A stretch of 64,000 nt of DNA from Maniola hyperantus (Eukaryota > Arthropoda > Insecta > Lepidoptera > Nymphalidae): the NCBI RefSeq assembly GCF_902806685.2, contig NC_048546.1, forward strand, positions 12,509,891 to 12,573,890, read 5' to 3'. Shown piece by piece: positions 20,437 through 30,504 of this stretch. The notes under the pieces were generated by a model. It had not been told where the DNA came from. It saw only the letters and a program-made list of their open reading frames with translations, and did not search any database. Positions within the stretch are counted from its first letter, which is position 1, and each line of letters starts with the position of its first letter. The translations under genes and the position numbers were made by a program.

Positions 20437-20545
20437 GCATCAATCATTATTACAATCTCAATTGTTCTGATTGGCTGAATTTATTGCAATAATGCATTGT
20501 AGCCAATAGTGAGCGAGCGTCAACCAATCAGAGGTGATTGCGATC
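20437..20545. repeat. CCAATCAGA repeat, copy 2
   Basis: Partner of 7684-7796. CTGATTGGCTGAATTTATTG and CAACCAATCAGAGGTGATTG. Confidence 0.6.
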
Positions 20546-20547
20546 GA

Positions 20548-20617
20548 AAGAGTTCTCACGGGATTTTTAAAAACCTAAATCCACGCGTACGACGTCGCAG
20601 ACATCAGCTAGTAAACG
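20548..20617 (-). mobile_element. Family B 5' end
   Basis: GAGTTCTCACGGGATTTTTA and GACGTCGCAGACATCAGCTA are the inverted family B start. The rest is missing. Confidence 0.7.
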
Positions 20618-20654
20618 ATAATTACCGCTTGGGTATAACCAAAACTTAAAGGAT

Positions 20655-20790
20655 ACCAGCATGATGTGGACGGATCACATATATGCCACAATGGAAATGA
20701 AAGAAGGGTAAAGAGCGACTGCAAAGGGAGCCACAGGTGAAATGACAGCCACGACCAGTCTGCCAAGATTATAGTGCCTAGAAGAATATT
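20655..20790 (+). mobile_element. RTE-like LINE 3' coding scrap
   Basis: CAGCCACGACCAGTCTGCCA resembles the end of the fragment at 23340-23560 (ACCACGACTGCTCTGCCAAG). Heavily degraded. Confidence 0.4.
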
Positions 20791-20796
20791 AATAAA

Positions 20797-21016
20797 CTAG
20801 CTTATGCTCGCGACTTCGTCCGCGTGGACTACAAAATTTCAAAACCCTATTTCACCCCCTTAGGAGTAGAATTTTCAAAATTCCTTTCTTAGCGGATGCC
20901 TACGTCATAATAGCTATCTGCATGCCAAATTTCAGTCCGATCCGTCCAGTAGTTTGAGCTGTGCGTTGATAGATCAGTCAGTCAGTCAGTCAGTCAGTCA
21001 CCTTTCCCTTTTATCT
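20797..21016 (+). mobile_element. Family A copy, left arm of inverted pair
   Basis: Complete copy from CTAGCTTATGCTCGCGACTT to CCTTTCCCTTTTAT. Confidence 0.92.
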
Positions 21017-21022
21017 TCTTCT

Positions 21023-21238
21023 TCTAAATATATAAAAGGAAAAAGTGACTGACTGATCTATCAACGCACAGCTCAAACTACTGGGCGGATCGGGCTGAAA
21101 TTTGGCATGCAGATAGCTATAATGACGTAGGCATCCGCTAAGAAAGGATTTTTGAAAATTCAACCCCTAAGGGGGTGAAATAGGGGTTTGAAACTTGTGT
21201 AGTCCACGCGGACGAAGTCGCGAGCATAAGCAAGTATA
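21023..21238 (-). mobile_element. Family A copy, right arm of inverted pair
   Basis: Complete inverted copy, separated from the previous one by about 6 bases (within CTTCTTCTTC). The pair forms a ~440-bp imperfect palindrome. Confidence 0.92.
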
Positions 21239-21365
21239 ATATATAGATGAATCTACTGTTATTTCGCAATACTTTTTTTAGCGCGTAGGGCCAGATTCAT
21301 TTGTCTTTTTAAAGTAAACTAAGATATTTAGTAATCATTCGTATCATTAACTGTAATTATAATCA

Positions 21366-21578
21366 ACTAGCTGATGCTCGCAACTTCGTACGTGTGAATT
21401 TAGGTTTTTAAAAATCCCGTGGGAATTCTTTTATTTTCCGGGATAAAAACAGCCTATGTCCTTTTCCAGGTCTTAAACTATACCCATGCAAAAAATCACG
21501 TCGATCCGTTGCAAGGTTTTGAAGGACAAACCAACAAACAAACACACTTTCACATATATAATAGGGGTAGTGATTGTA
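21366..21578 (+). mobile_element. Family B copy
   Basis: CTAGCTGATGCTCGCAACTT, AATCCCGTGGGAATTC and TAAACTATACCCATGCAAAA. A short deletion removes the CGACGTGATTG block. Confidence 0.85.
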
Positions 21579-22098
21579 CCTACTTCTGCCAGTCTATCAC
21601 AAACTTAATTTACTTAGTATGCAAGTTAGAACTAAAATCAAGACCGACACGTTTGGGTCTCGTCTCGTCCCAGTGGGATGCTGCAAAGTGTATGGTAAGC
21701 ACTCATGTTTGAACATTGTTGGCGTTTGGGGGATTTTAATCCCCTCTGGGGTATCGGGGAGTTTGTTGATAGAGGAGTGGTCTATGGGGGATTGGGGGAG
21801 AAAGGTATGGCCTATTGTTACTGAATAAATACGATGATTACAGCTTTAGCATTCGAAGTTATCATGACGGAAATTCGATACGACCGGAGAAAGATTACTA
21901 GATTAGCTGCAGAACCGACGGTTTTACCAATTCTCTAAGACAAGGGGGTGAAACAACGGCAATTTTCTAACTGTGAGCTAGTATTGAGAATTTTTTAACA
22001 GAAAAACTAAATACTTAACTCTTCAAATTACGTGTGAACTAAATTCAAATTGTATGATTATTGGTATTTTAAGCATTATAAGTGTATGAATTTGTTAG
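21579..22098. other. No gene recognised; G-rich patch
   Basis: At about 21728-21805 the plus strand carries several G4-5 runs and GGGGGATTTTAATCCCC. The two overlapping frames here have no recognisable motif. Confidence 0.45.
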
Positions 22099-22413
22099 TC
22101 ATCATCATGATCAACCCATCGCTGGCCCACTACAGAGCACGGGTCTCCTCTCAGAGGGAGAAGGGTTTTGGCCATAGTCTACCACGCTGACCATGTGCGG
22201 ATTGGTAGACTGCACACACCTTTGAGAACATTGTGGAGAACTCTCAGGCATGCAGGTTTCCTCACGATGTTTTCCTTCACCGTTTTAAAGCAAGTGATAT
22301 TTAATTAATTAAAACGCACATAACTCCGAAAAGCTAGAGGTGCGTGCCCGGGATCGTACCCCCGACCTCCGAATAGAAGGCGGACGTCCTAACCACTAGG
22401 CTATCACAGCTTC
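22099..22413 (-). mobile_element. SINE-1, complete reference copy
   Basis: Runs from the tail (CATCATCATGATCAACCCAT on plus) to the tRNA-like head (CTAACCACTAGGCTATCACA), with CCCGGGATCGTACCCC for the B box. Used as the reference for other SINE-1 entries. Confidence 0.92.
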
Positions 22414-22439
22414 GTATTCGTATTTGTTCTTAGTTTGAT

Positions 22440-22565
22440 TTTAATTTTCTGGCATAAAGGTTGCAAATATCAGACAGAAAAAGACTATTTTTAGGCTGAC
22501 CCGGGAATCAAACCCAGGGCCTCGTCATCGACAATTGAACTTGATGACTACGCCAACAAGTAAGC
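22440..22565 (-). mobile_element. SINE-4 copy
   Basis: Plus strand CAGACAGAAAAAGACTATTT then GACCCGGGAATCAAACCCAG and CTCGTCATCGACAATTGAAC. The second tRNA-like head of this type is at 58357-58432. Confidence 0.6.
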
Positions 22566-22852
22566 CGCACGTCAACCAGGCATTATCCGTATAATCAGTT
22601 CCCTTACAAGTCTCATTGACCCAGAAAGCTAGACTTTTCACCCGACTCTGTATTTGCATTTTTAATATCGTACAAAGCACGGCCTTGCATAGTCTATGAG
22701 CGACACTGTTCACAATAGGGAACACGAGGCTCCAGGCGCTATGGAAAAGCAAAAATTTACACTAGAAAGCAGATTTTTGTAATGAGACTTTTGTAAAGTG
22801 GAGACAATCTGCAATAGGTTAGCGGTACAAGGTTGACGTACCTAATGAAATT

Positions 22853-22960
22853 GTTTTTTTTTTTTTTTTTTTTTTCATTTATTTGAATCACCAACAGCTA
22901 ATCATCTACATCAAACACAAAATTAAAAATACAAAAGTTCTTAGATAAAATGACGCGCTA
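22853..22960 (-). mobile_element. Retroelement poly-A end
   Basis: A 23-bp poly-T run followed by TTTGAATCACCAACAGCTAA. Only the 3' end is recognisable. Confidence 0.5.
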
Positions 22961-22977
22961 ATTAAAGGTAATCACCG

Positions 22978-23020
22978 CATGCGAACAATGACATTCTATT
23001 ATTAGAATGTCATTGCATGC
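22978..23020. other. Strong hairpin
   Basis: AATGACATTCTA and TAGAATGTCATT pair around TTAT, flanked by GCATGCG and CATGCG. Stem about 18 bp with a small bulge. Confidence 0.65.
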
Positions 23021-23339
23021 GAATAAATGATTGTGTTTTTTACCTATTATGTATATTAAGTCTAAAATACTTTTTAATGTATAGTAAGTTTAAAATAACC
23101 CACATTTAGCTTAATGTTGTTAGTTTATATTAAGTAATTGTTAGTTAGCTGTTAAGTATTGAGTATAACAATAAATTAATGTTACGTGTAGGTACCTATC
23201 GACTGTCGACGGCACTGGTGTACGGAAAAACTTATTTAAAGTTTATGAATGCACCAAACTTGTTGTAACCTGCAAATATTCTTCTTTAATAAATAAATAA
23301 ATACAATACAACGAATAAAGTGTCAGGTAATTTTACTAC
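23021..23339. other. No gene recognised
   Basis: AT-rich with TTAATAAATAAATAAATAC near 23290, likely a degraded retroelement end. Confidence 0.4.
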
Positions 23340-23560
23340 TCGTCCTCGTTAGAGGACGAGGAAGGTCACCCATGCGATGGACCGACCAAATTAAGTCTGC
23401 TGTGGGCGGTCCTTTGCACGAGTGTACCAGGCTGTCGGCCAGCAGGGAGAAATGGCGAATGCTCGTGAGGCGTATAACATCAGCCCTCAAAGACGTTGCT
23501 TCGTGATGACCACGACTGCTCTGCCAAGAGTGATACGACAAAGAAGAATTTTACTACTAG
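23340..23560 (+). pseudogene. LINE ORF C-terminal fragment
   Basis: The plus frame RGRGRSPMRWTDQIKS, then SASREKWRMLVRR and a stop after DVAS, matches the GRPxxRWTDQI...REKWR tail of insect LINE ORFs (RTE-like). Truncated at both ends. Confidence 0.6.
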
Positions 23561-23764
23561 AATAAGTTACTTAATTAAAAAATAATAATAATAATTACAT
23601 AAATAAACTCTAAACTAATAAACAAATGTAGGTAAGCAGTTCATATATATTTTCAAATGCTAAGAAGAAAAATACAACTCATATTTTATAAAACTTTGTG
23701 AAGTGTAGGTGACTTTTTATTGCACCGTGGGAGCGAGTGTTTAACACAATATAGTGATCAAAAA

Positions 23765-24182
23765 AGTTGTGATAGCCTAGTGGTTAAGACGTCCGCCTCC
23801 TAATCGAAGGTCGGAAGTTCGATCCCGGCCACGCACCCCCTTTTTCGGAGTTATGTGCGTTTTAATTATAGTTCGCGACAGGTCGATGTGGCAATCGGGG
23901 TACCTATGAGATGGGGGGACGCCCCACACACCCGCGCGTCACTCGCCTGTGCGGGTGTGCGGGGCGTCCTCACCCCGATTGCGATCTCGAGCTGTCGCGT
24001 ACTATAAGTAAATATCACTTGCTTTGACGGTAAAGGAAAACATCGTGAGGATACCTGCATGCCTGAGAGTTCTCCATTATGTTCTCAAAGGTGTGTGAAG
24101 TCTGCCAATCCTTCTCACTCTGAGAGGAGACCCGTGCTCTGTAGTGAGCCGACAATGGGTTGATCATGATGATGATGATAGT
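23765..24182 (+). mobile_element. SINE-1 interrupted by a MITE
   Basis: Head GTGATAGCCTAGTGGTTAAG and tail GGGTTGATCATGATGATGAT are both present. The sequence is split at GCGTTTTAAT / AAATATCACTTGCTTTGACG by the palindromic insertion at 23867-24006. A ~40-bp deletion occurs near the end. Confidence 0.9.
23867..24006. mobile_element. GC-rich palindromic MITE nested in SINE-1
   Basis: Arms TAGTTCGCGACAG and CTGTCGCGTACTA lie between TA dinucleotides. Deeper pairing includes CAATCGGGGT/ACCCCGATTG-like and GGACGCCCCACACACCCGCG with its inverse. TA flanks fit a Tc1/mariner-type target duplication. GC content is far above the surroundings. Confidence 0.8.
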
Positions 24183-24279
24183 GATTAGTTAACATGTTTG
24201 TTTGTGCCAGTGTATTTCAAAACATACGATATATACTTCGGTTTAAAGACATTTATTTTCTCAATAAAGAACACAATGT

Positions 24280-24435
24280 GGCTAATTCCGTTGTACACAA
24301 TATCTAAACTAAACTAAAATGGCACGTCTAAATCTATTGCTATCCCTTTCATAATGTTGCTTGCGGAAAAGGATAGCACTAAATTTAGAACTGTTAATTT
24401 AGTTTAGTGTAGAGATTGTGTACAAGAGAATCGGC
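24280..24435. mobile_element. MITE with TTGTACACAATCT ends
   Basis: TTGTACACAATATCTAAACT at left and GAGATTGTGTACAAGAGAAT at right are inverted arms of ~35 bp. The related copy is at 46205-46345 (CTATTACTATCACTTTCATA shared). Confidence 0.7.
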
Positions 24436-25334
24436 CCCAGTTCACTTAAATATCGAGAATTACAACTGTTTACATTAATCACAATGGTAGGTATTTAAGT
24501 GTCACAATCTTGTACTTAATATCTTGTATGATCTTTGAATTAAAACTCCCTCCTTTCCTTATGCATTGTGGCACGTCTCTTCCTCCTTATCCGAAGACCT
24601 CATACTTTGAGGCTTAAGAAGCATTGTTACTGGAAATTAATTTATTCCTATGCATCCTTTAAATTTTTCCAGGGTTGTCAATGGTGATATTTCATATTAA
24701 AAACAGCTTATTAAATTCTAAAAGTAGCTCTGTTACCATAAAAATAATACCGTAATCCCTTAGTGTATGAAAACGTTGAAGGTAAATATACGAAATTTTG
24801 TTGACATTGGTTTTATATCAATCGAATAAAACTTGTTTTTCGTCTAATGGTCGTGCAAAAAATGCGTATTTTGGGAAAATTTCGCGATTTTTTGTATCGA
24901 GCCAATCGTGTTTTCGCTCTCGTAATTCACTAAAGAATATCTAAAAAAATTATACCTAATATAAAAAAATAACCAAATTTGTAGTTTGTGAGGCCAAAAC
25001 TTGATTCTTTGAACATCCGAAATGCCATTTCGCCACATGTTATACGCAAAGTTTCGCTTGTTTCGCTTTGTCGTGTCCCACGAACCAGTATTCTTATTAT
25101 TTTTTCTTTTGCCAACCCTGAAACTTTTGTCTCTTCCGCCATCGCTTTGCAGAAAACAAAAGCTCTGGTAAGGACCCCTCGTCGCGATGCAACTAAGAGG
25201 GCATGCATACTAACAAGCGACTTTACAAAGCAAGAAATCTTGTTGGATAGAACTTTGATGATTTCTAGTTTCTGTTCTTTTCTGGCCTTCGTACTTGTTC
25301 CTTTGTTTACATAAGTTATTTTGTTACTGCTTTT
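24436..25334. other. No gene recognised; overlapping frames
   Basis: 24844-25314 holds overlapping frames of 92 residues (minus) and 108 residues (plus). The minus frame includes a Lys/Glu-rich MAEETKVSGLAKEKIIRI stretch with a later in-frame hydrophobic tail. I recognise neither, and there is no gene context. Confidence 0.35.
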
Positions 25335-25455
25335 TAAGGGTTCCGTATTCTTTAGAAAAGAAAGAGAACCCTTATAGGATCACTTCGTTGCCTGTCGTGT
25401 CTGTCTTACTTCCCAGTGACCTACAATCATGATATTTGGCAGGATAGATTATGCC
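25335..25455 (-). mobile_element. Family D 3' end
   Basis: AAGGGTTCCGTATTCTTTAG, CTTATAGGATCACTTCGTTG and AATCATGATATTTGGCAGG. Confidence 0.75.
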
Positions 25456-25640
25456 GGCAATGTCATAAATGTTTCTCGAAAATCCCGCGGGAAATCTTAA
25501 ATTTTCCGGTACAAAGTAGCCTATGTCCGTACCCGGAATGAAAGCTATCTTTGTACCAATTTCCGTGAATATCGGTCGAACGGATGGGCCCTGAAAAGCA
25601 TACAGATGGACAGATGCACTTTCGCATTTATAGTATTAGT
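25456..25640 (+). mobile_element. Family B copy, 5' truncated
   Basis: AAAATCCCGCGGGAAATCTT, AGTAGCCTATGTCCGTACCC and CACTTTCGCATTTATAGTAT. Confidence 0.75.
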
Positions 25641-25865
25641 ATGGATTCTGTGAGAAAATCTAAAACTCTAATGTACAATCATCCTTACTATAATATCTTT
25701 TCTAGTGGCAAGTTTCTGTTTACATTAACTAATTGTCTCATTTTTTGCATCTTAATGTTAAACTTACCCGAGACATAAAAGCCTTTTAATCTAGAATTAC
25801 TCTGATTTCAAGTACTTATTTTTATCTTGAAATTCCTTTTTCATTGCTCAAGACGGTGAATTTAA

Positions 25866-25935
25866 ATTTTTTTTTTTTTTTTTTCTTTATTTATTTAGGG
25901 GCTTTTATAGAATTTAAATTGAATGTTGTATAGAA
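25866..25935 (-). repeat. Poly-T and AT-rich tail
   Basis: A T-tract of about 18 followed by CTTTATTTATTTAGGGGCT, a likely minus-strand retroelement tail. Confidence 0.4.
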
Positions 25936-25964
25936 GCAGGCCGCGTTACATTGCGGAAATCTAT

Positions 25965-26037
25965 GATATTATATACAATGAACCAAAAGCTTAATTTGCT
26001 ATAATCCGCTGAAACAGGTCGAATCTGTGGAAGATAT
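25965..26037 (+). mobile_element. Family I fragment
   Basis: CAATGAACCAAAAGCTTAAT and CCGCTGAAACAGGTCGAATC match 63440-63500. It joins a SINE-3 end (AGGTGAGATTGCAGTCATAG, 26038-26092). Confidence 0.7.
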
Positions 26038-26092
26038 CCAGGTGAGATTGCAGTCATAGGATAACTTGTATCTGAAATATTAAATAAAAAAA

Positions 26093-26406
26093 TTAAATTA
26101 ATTTTTCTAGTTATAGGTATTATACGAATTTCAGCGCGCCTTCATACCTTTCAACTATTTAAGCTTTTTTATCGTACTTTGAAATTACAATCCTTTGAAT
26201 GACATTTTTCACATTCTAAAGTTAGGATTGAGTTAGTGTAAGAGGACGCTGGAGTCGAAATAAATGAATTGGAACGCAGAAAAGGAGCCGACGCTGTACA
26301 GTGTGTCTACGTAGGTAGGTAGCAGCTGCGTTCCTCTGTAGGTAAGGAGCTCATTCAATATTTACGATTGTTGCAACCGGCGTGTGGTACAAGTTACAGA
26401 CGATTC
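26093..26406. other. No gene recognised
   Basis: Unassigned DNA with no informative frame. Confidence 0.5.
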
Positions 26407-26409
26407 TTA

Positions 26410-26601
26410 CACCCGTATTCACAATGTGCTCAATTCGCATTCCGTATTCGCAAGTTGCACAGTGTGCTCGAACGCATAGTGTGGATTCCACCAATCAGAT
26501 TATCGAAAATTGACGTGACACAATAATCTGATTGGTGGAACCACACACTGTGCGTTCAAGTGCACTGTGAGACCTCATAGTAATGATTGTGAATACGAGT
26601 G
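26410..26601. mobile_element. Foldback MITE flanked by TTA
   Basis: Ends CACCCGTATTCACAAT and ATTGTGAATACGAGTG lie between TTA at 26407-26409 and 26602-26604. Inner arms CCACCAATCAGATTATC and AATAATCTGATTGGTGGAA also pair. A TTA duplication fits PIF/Harbinger (TWA). Confidence 0.75.
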
Positions 26602-26637
26602 TTAATCTTCTGTAACTTGCACTACATGCCAAGAAAT

Positions 26638-26825
26638 CTTTTTTTTTTACTTTTTTTTAAGATTATTAGCCAAGTTAATTGCTGACTAATATTCCTCTTT
26701 CCCCTCCAATTAAGCGTATAGCTTGTGCTAGGAGTAGGTATGACAATAGTGCAATGGGTGGGGACTTGAACCGGCGACCTTTCGGTTTCAGTCCGCTCCT
26801 TTAACCGTTGAGCTATCAAGGCTCT
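26638..26825 (-). mobile_element. SINE-2 copy
   Basis: TTTTTTTTAAGATTATTAGC, GCTTGTGCTAGGAGTAGGTA and TTTAACCGTTGAGCTATCAA, all in minus orientation. Confidence 0.85.
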
Positions 26826-26909
26826 AAAGAAATATGTTCTATTCATCAGCCCATACGCATCAAATGCTGTTATGCTTTTTGGTCACGCTTGAACATCACT
26901 ATATTGATA

Positions 26910-27107
26910 CACTAGCTTATTCCTGTGGACTACACAAATTTCAAGCCCCTATTTTACCCCTTTAGGGGTTGAATTTTCAAAAATCCTTTCTTAGCGGATG
27001 CCTCCGTCATAATAGCTATCTGCATGCCAAATTTTAGCCCGATCCGTCCAGTAGTTTGAGCTGTTCGTTGATAGATCAGTCAGTCAGTCACCTTTTCCTT
27101 TTATATT
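26910..27107 (+). mobile_element. Family A copy, head truncated
   Basis: GTGGACTACACAAATTTCAA to CACCTTTTCCTTTTATATTG. Next copy follows after 5 bases. Confidence 0.88.
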
Positions 27108-27111
27108 GTAC

Positions 27112-27332
27112 TAGCTTATGCTCGCGACTTTGTCCGCGTGGACTACACAAATTTTAAACCCCTATTTCCCCCCTTAGGGGTTGAATTTTCAAAAATCCTT
27201 CCTGGCTGATGCCTACGTCATAAAAGCTATCTGCATGCCAAATTTCAGCCCGATCCGTCCAGTAGTTTGAGCTGTGCGTTGATAGATCAGTCAATCAGTC
27301 AGTCAGCCACCTTTCCTTTTATATATTTAGAT
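27112..27332 (+). mobile_element. Family A copy
   Basis: CTAGCTTATGCTCGCGACTT to CACCTTTCCTTTTATATATT. Tandem with the previous copy. Confidence 0.9.
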
Positions 27333-27336
27333 TCAA

Positions 27337-28035
27337 GACGAAGGAGATACGCTGCAGCGTAGCATGTATACACCAGCCATTGAGAAATAGACAGTCATAA
27401 AGTACGAGCAAGCTTATGAATTGTACCATACCCTTTCAAGGTCCGTAAGTTTCACTATCAGCTGTACAGTCAAAGGCCAAAGCTCGTTTAGCACCTTAAT
27501 GATAATGATGACCAAATTCACTTGCACTGCACGGCACGGTTGTGCGCACATCTGTGTGGCGTGTTTATAGAAAAAGGTGCGACTGCTTTTTCGTGCAATA
27601 GTCTTGTGGAATTGCTACTCGATTTCTGAGGCTAACCGTACATGTAGAAGTCAGATAAGCTTACGAAGAAAACTCGCTGCAGCTTAGCACAGTTAACCGT
27701 AAACACTACCTATTGTTATTCACAGACCCTCGTAATGTATGAATAAGTTTATAACATGTACCAAACCCTTTCAACGTTCATGCGTTTCACTATCAGCTGT
27801 ACATGTAGGGGTTGGATAAGCTTACGAAGGAGAGTCGCTACAGCGTAGCACCGTAAACACCAGCCATTGTTATTCACAGACACTCGTAAGGTATGAATAA
27901 GCTTATGACTTGTACCATACCCTTTCAACGTCCGTACGTTTCACTATCAGTTGTACATGTAGGGGTTGGATAAGCTTACGAAGGAGACTCGCTGCAGCGT
28001 AGCAGCGTAAACACCAGCCATTGTTATGCATAGAT
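27337..28035. repeat. Satellite-like tandem repeat, ~154-161 bp unit
   Basis: ACATGTAGxxGTxxGATAAG followed by CTTACGAAGGAGACTCGCTG recurs at about 27640, 27801 and 27955. An older partial unit at 27340-27470 is separated by unrelated DNA. Each unit contains CACCAGCCATTGTTAT and ACCATACCCTTTCAACGT. No transposon ends are visible. Confidence 0.8.
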
Positions 28036-28117
28036 ATGCACTGATGTACTTAGCTTCTTATATCTTCTCTAAGATTACACTTATTTTGTTTTTAATAGTG
28101 GAAATGAAATCCATACT

Positions 28118-28308
28118 TTTTATTATTATAAATGCGAAAGTGTGTCTGTCTGTCTGCTAGCCTTTCACGGCCCATCCATTCAACTGATTTTGACGAAATT
28201 TGGTACAGATAGCTTGCATCTCGGGGAAGGACATAGGCTACTTTTTATCCCGGAATATTAAAGAGTTTCCACGGGATTTTTAAAAATCTAAATCCATGCG
28301 GGCATTAT
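28118..28308 (-). mobile_element. Family B copy
   Basis: TATAAATGCGAAAGTGTGTC, GATTTTGACGAAATTTGGTA and TTTCCACGGGATTTTTAAAA. A family D end scrap (TTAGGGTTCCGTAACA) follows. Confidence 0.85.
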
Positions 28309-28774
28309 TAGGGTTCCGTAACAAAACAAACGGGTTTGTAACAAGGCATGACATTCACAATAATGCATTTTCCAGGAAACTGCGAGTTGTAAAGGCATAC
28401 TTGCTTTGGGCTGTGGATGACAGTCTGAGTAGTTAAATGCATGTCCCAGGTTCAATGACCCGTGTAAAAGTCAGCATGACACTAGTTCAAATGAACAAAC
28501 GCGAAATTCTACGAGCGGAAAAACGTACGCGGAATTCTATAATAACAGTTTAGTAGCTACATTGAAGCGGAACTTCGCTACGGCGCTAAGGCATTTTAGC
28601 GGAATTCCGCTAAGGCGCTATTTCGAAAAATTACTATATTAGGTCGTTAATAAGGCTCACATGCTCAAAGACTCTATTATTGCTAAACTGACTCAGTTAA
28701 ATTAAGCATTATGCAATTTTTGACTACAATATATATTGTGGTTCGCAAAAAATAACAGCATTAAAAATTGAACT
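28309..28774. other. No gene recognised
   Basis: Contains short repeats of AGCGGAATTCCGCTAAGGCG-type sequence at about 28560-28625. Confidence 0.45.
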
Positions 28775-29189
28775 ACTTAAGGGATGATTTATGCCAACAG
28801 CTTGTGCTTCACCGTGCCGTGTCCGTGAATGGACGCCACATGGTGTAGCATGAACTGCTTCATAAAAACCGCCCGCCCTCCCACTGCTAAACATGCAGGA
28901 AAACCAGCCACCAAGCAAGTGTGTGTTTTGGGATTTGTGTGGTATATGTTTAGCAGTGGGCGGGCGGGCGGAGTATGTCACATGCTCATGTTGCACCATA
29001 CAGAATTAATCGGTTTCAGCGGATTATAGCAAATTAAGCTTTTGGTTTATTGTATATCATAGATTTCCGCACAGTAACGCCTGCTTCTGTATAACATGTA
29101 CTTACGTGATGTTTTAACTCCGTGCCTCGTCCACGCCTTGTACGTGGCACGGCCCGCGCGCGCCATGTGTTGGCATAAATCATCCCTAA
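28775..29189. mobile_element. Composite foldback element carrying family I sequence
   Basis: Outer arms AGGGATGATTTATGCCAACA and TGTTGGCATAAATCATCCCT are inverted. Inside lie an inverted pair of CCCGCCC/GGGCGGG blocks around TGCTAAACAT and a family I copy in minus orientation (CAGCGGATTATAGCAAATTA, GAAGTTACTGTG-like end near 29070). Family I copies elsewhere lack the outer arms, so this could be an insertion inside a MITE. Confidence 0.55.
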
Positions 29190-29552
29190 ATCAGTTCAAG
29201 TGTCACTATGCAAGTGGGTCTTAGTATTAAATTCTCAATACTCTATCGACGACGCTACATAGCCCTGAAGTTTGGACTTCAGTACAAACTGTGTCACAGT
29301 TGCAAATGCATAACATTCTTACCCGTTGACCACACTCACAAGCGCAGCGGACTAACTGTTATAGAGGTTAGCCTGCTACCATGTAGAGTCTAGACTGTAG
29401 AGCGAAGAATGTACACGACTCGAGCTAAAGTATGCTTAGTCATCGGCTGTGCTCCATAATTCTCATAGCCACACTACTTGCGCATCCCTAGCTCCCATTC
29501 TTATCCCGCTAATTCAGCTCGTGTCCTTAGCTTGCATTCTTCGATTCAACTC
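29190..29552. other. No gene recognised
   Basis: Two 60-residue frames here show no motif. Confidence 0.5.
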
Positions 29553-29797
29553 TTTAGATAATACTAACTTATGCCCGCGACTTCGTCCGCGTGGCCTTCA
29601 CAAATTTCGAACCCCTATTTTACCTCCTTAGGTGTTGAATTTTCAAAAATCCTTTCTTAGCGGATGTCGCCTTCAAAATAGCTATCTGCATGCTAAATTC
29701 CAGCCCGATCCGTCCAGGAGTTTGAGCTGTGCGTTGATAGATCAGTCAGTCAGACAGTCATTCAGTCAGTCACCTTTTCGTTTTATAGATTTAGATT
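29553..29797 (+). mobile_element. Family A copy
   Basis: CTTATGCCCGCGACTTCGTC to TCACCTTTTCGTTTTATAG. Confidence 0.88.
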
Positions 29798-30504
29798 AAG
29801 ATTATGTAAAAAACTTGAACGTTGAATCCCTTTCCACTGACGGACCGAAGCTAAGCTATGCTATGAAAATCGAGTGTTTGTATTAGTTTATTTGACACAC
29901 ATTTATCGCCTAGCACCGTAGCACATCTCAGATGGAAAGGTAGCCTGAAAATAAACGCTTCCGCGTAACACTGTAAACACTTTCTTCACGTCAGCCAGTA
30001 CAGTATATCACATTGCAATCTAAAACATAGACACGCCATTCTGGCTTTTACTCCTTTACATTATGGTTGAGTTTAGCATGAATTAATTTTGTATTATCCA
30101 CACCTTTCAACACTCCCAGGCAGTAAAAGCCCGGTGGAAGATTTAAGAGTTTAAGAGCTCCCCGCTGTACTCCATGGCGACAAAGCGGTATTGTAACAAG
30201 TTCAACCCATTTTTTATACATTTAACAGCGTCTTGCTCTAAATTTCAAGTTCCTTGGCGGAAACCTTTTAGCATATTTTTGCAAGTTGGACGTCTTAAAT
30301 ATTTCGCATCGGCAAGCTGCAGGTATTAAGTTTGATGTAACTTTAGCACGGCATTTGACAGTTTTGGGTCAACTATAAGCAAATTTTGTAAAAATTGTTG
30401 GTCTGGTATTACTGGGTATTAGGTACTAGAATACAGTAAGAAATTTAACATGATCCATGAGTTCCGGAAAATTGCCCTGGTTTTGTCTTGCTCGTGACTC
30501 GGTC
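29798..30504. other. No gene or recognised repeat
   Basis: Mixed composition, apparently single-copy within the window. Confidence 0.5.
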
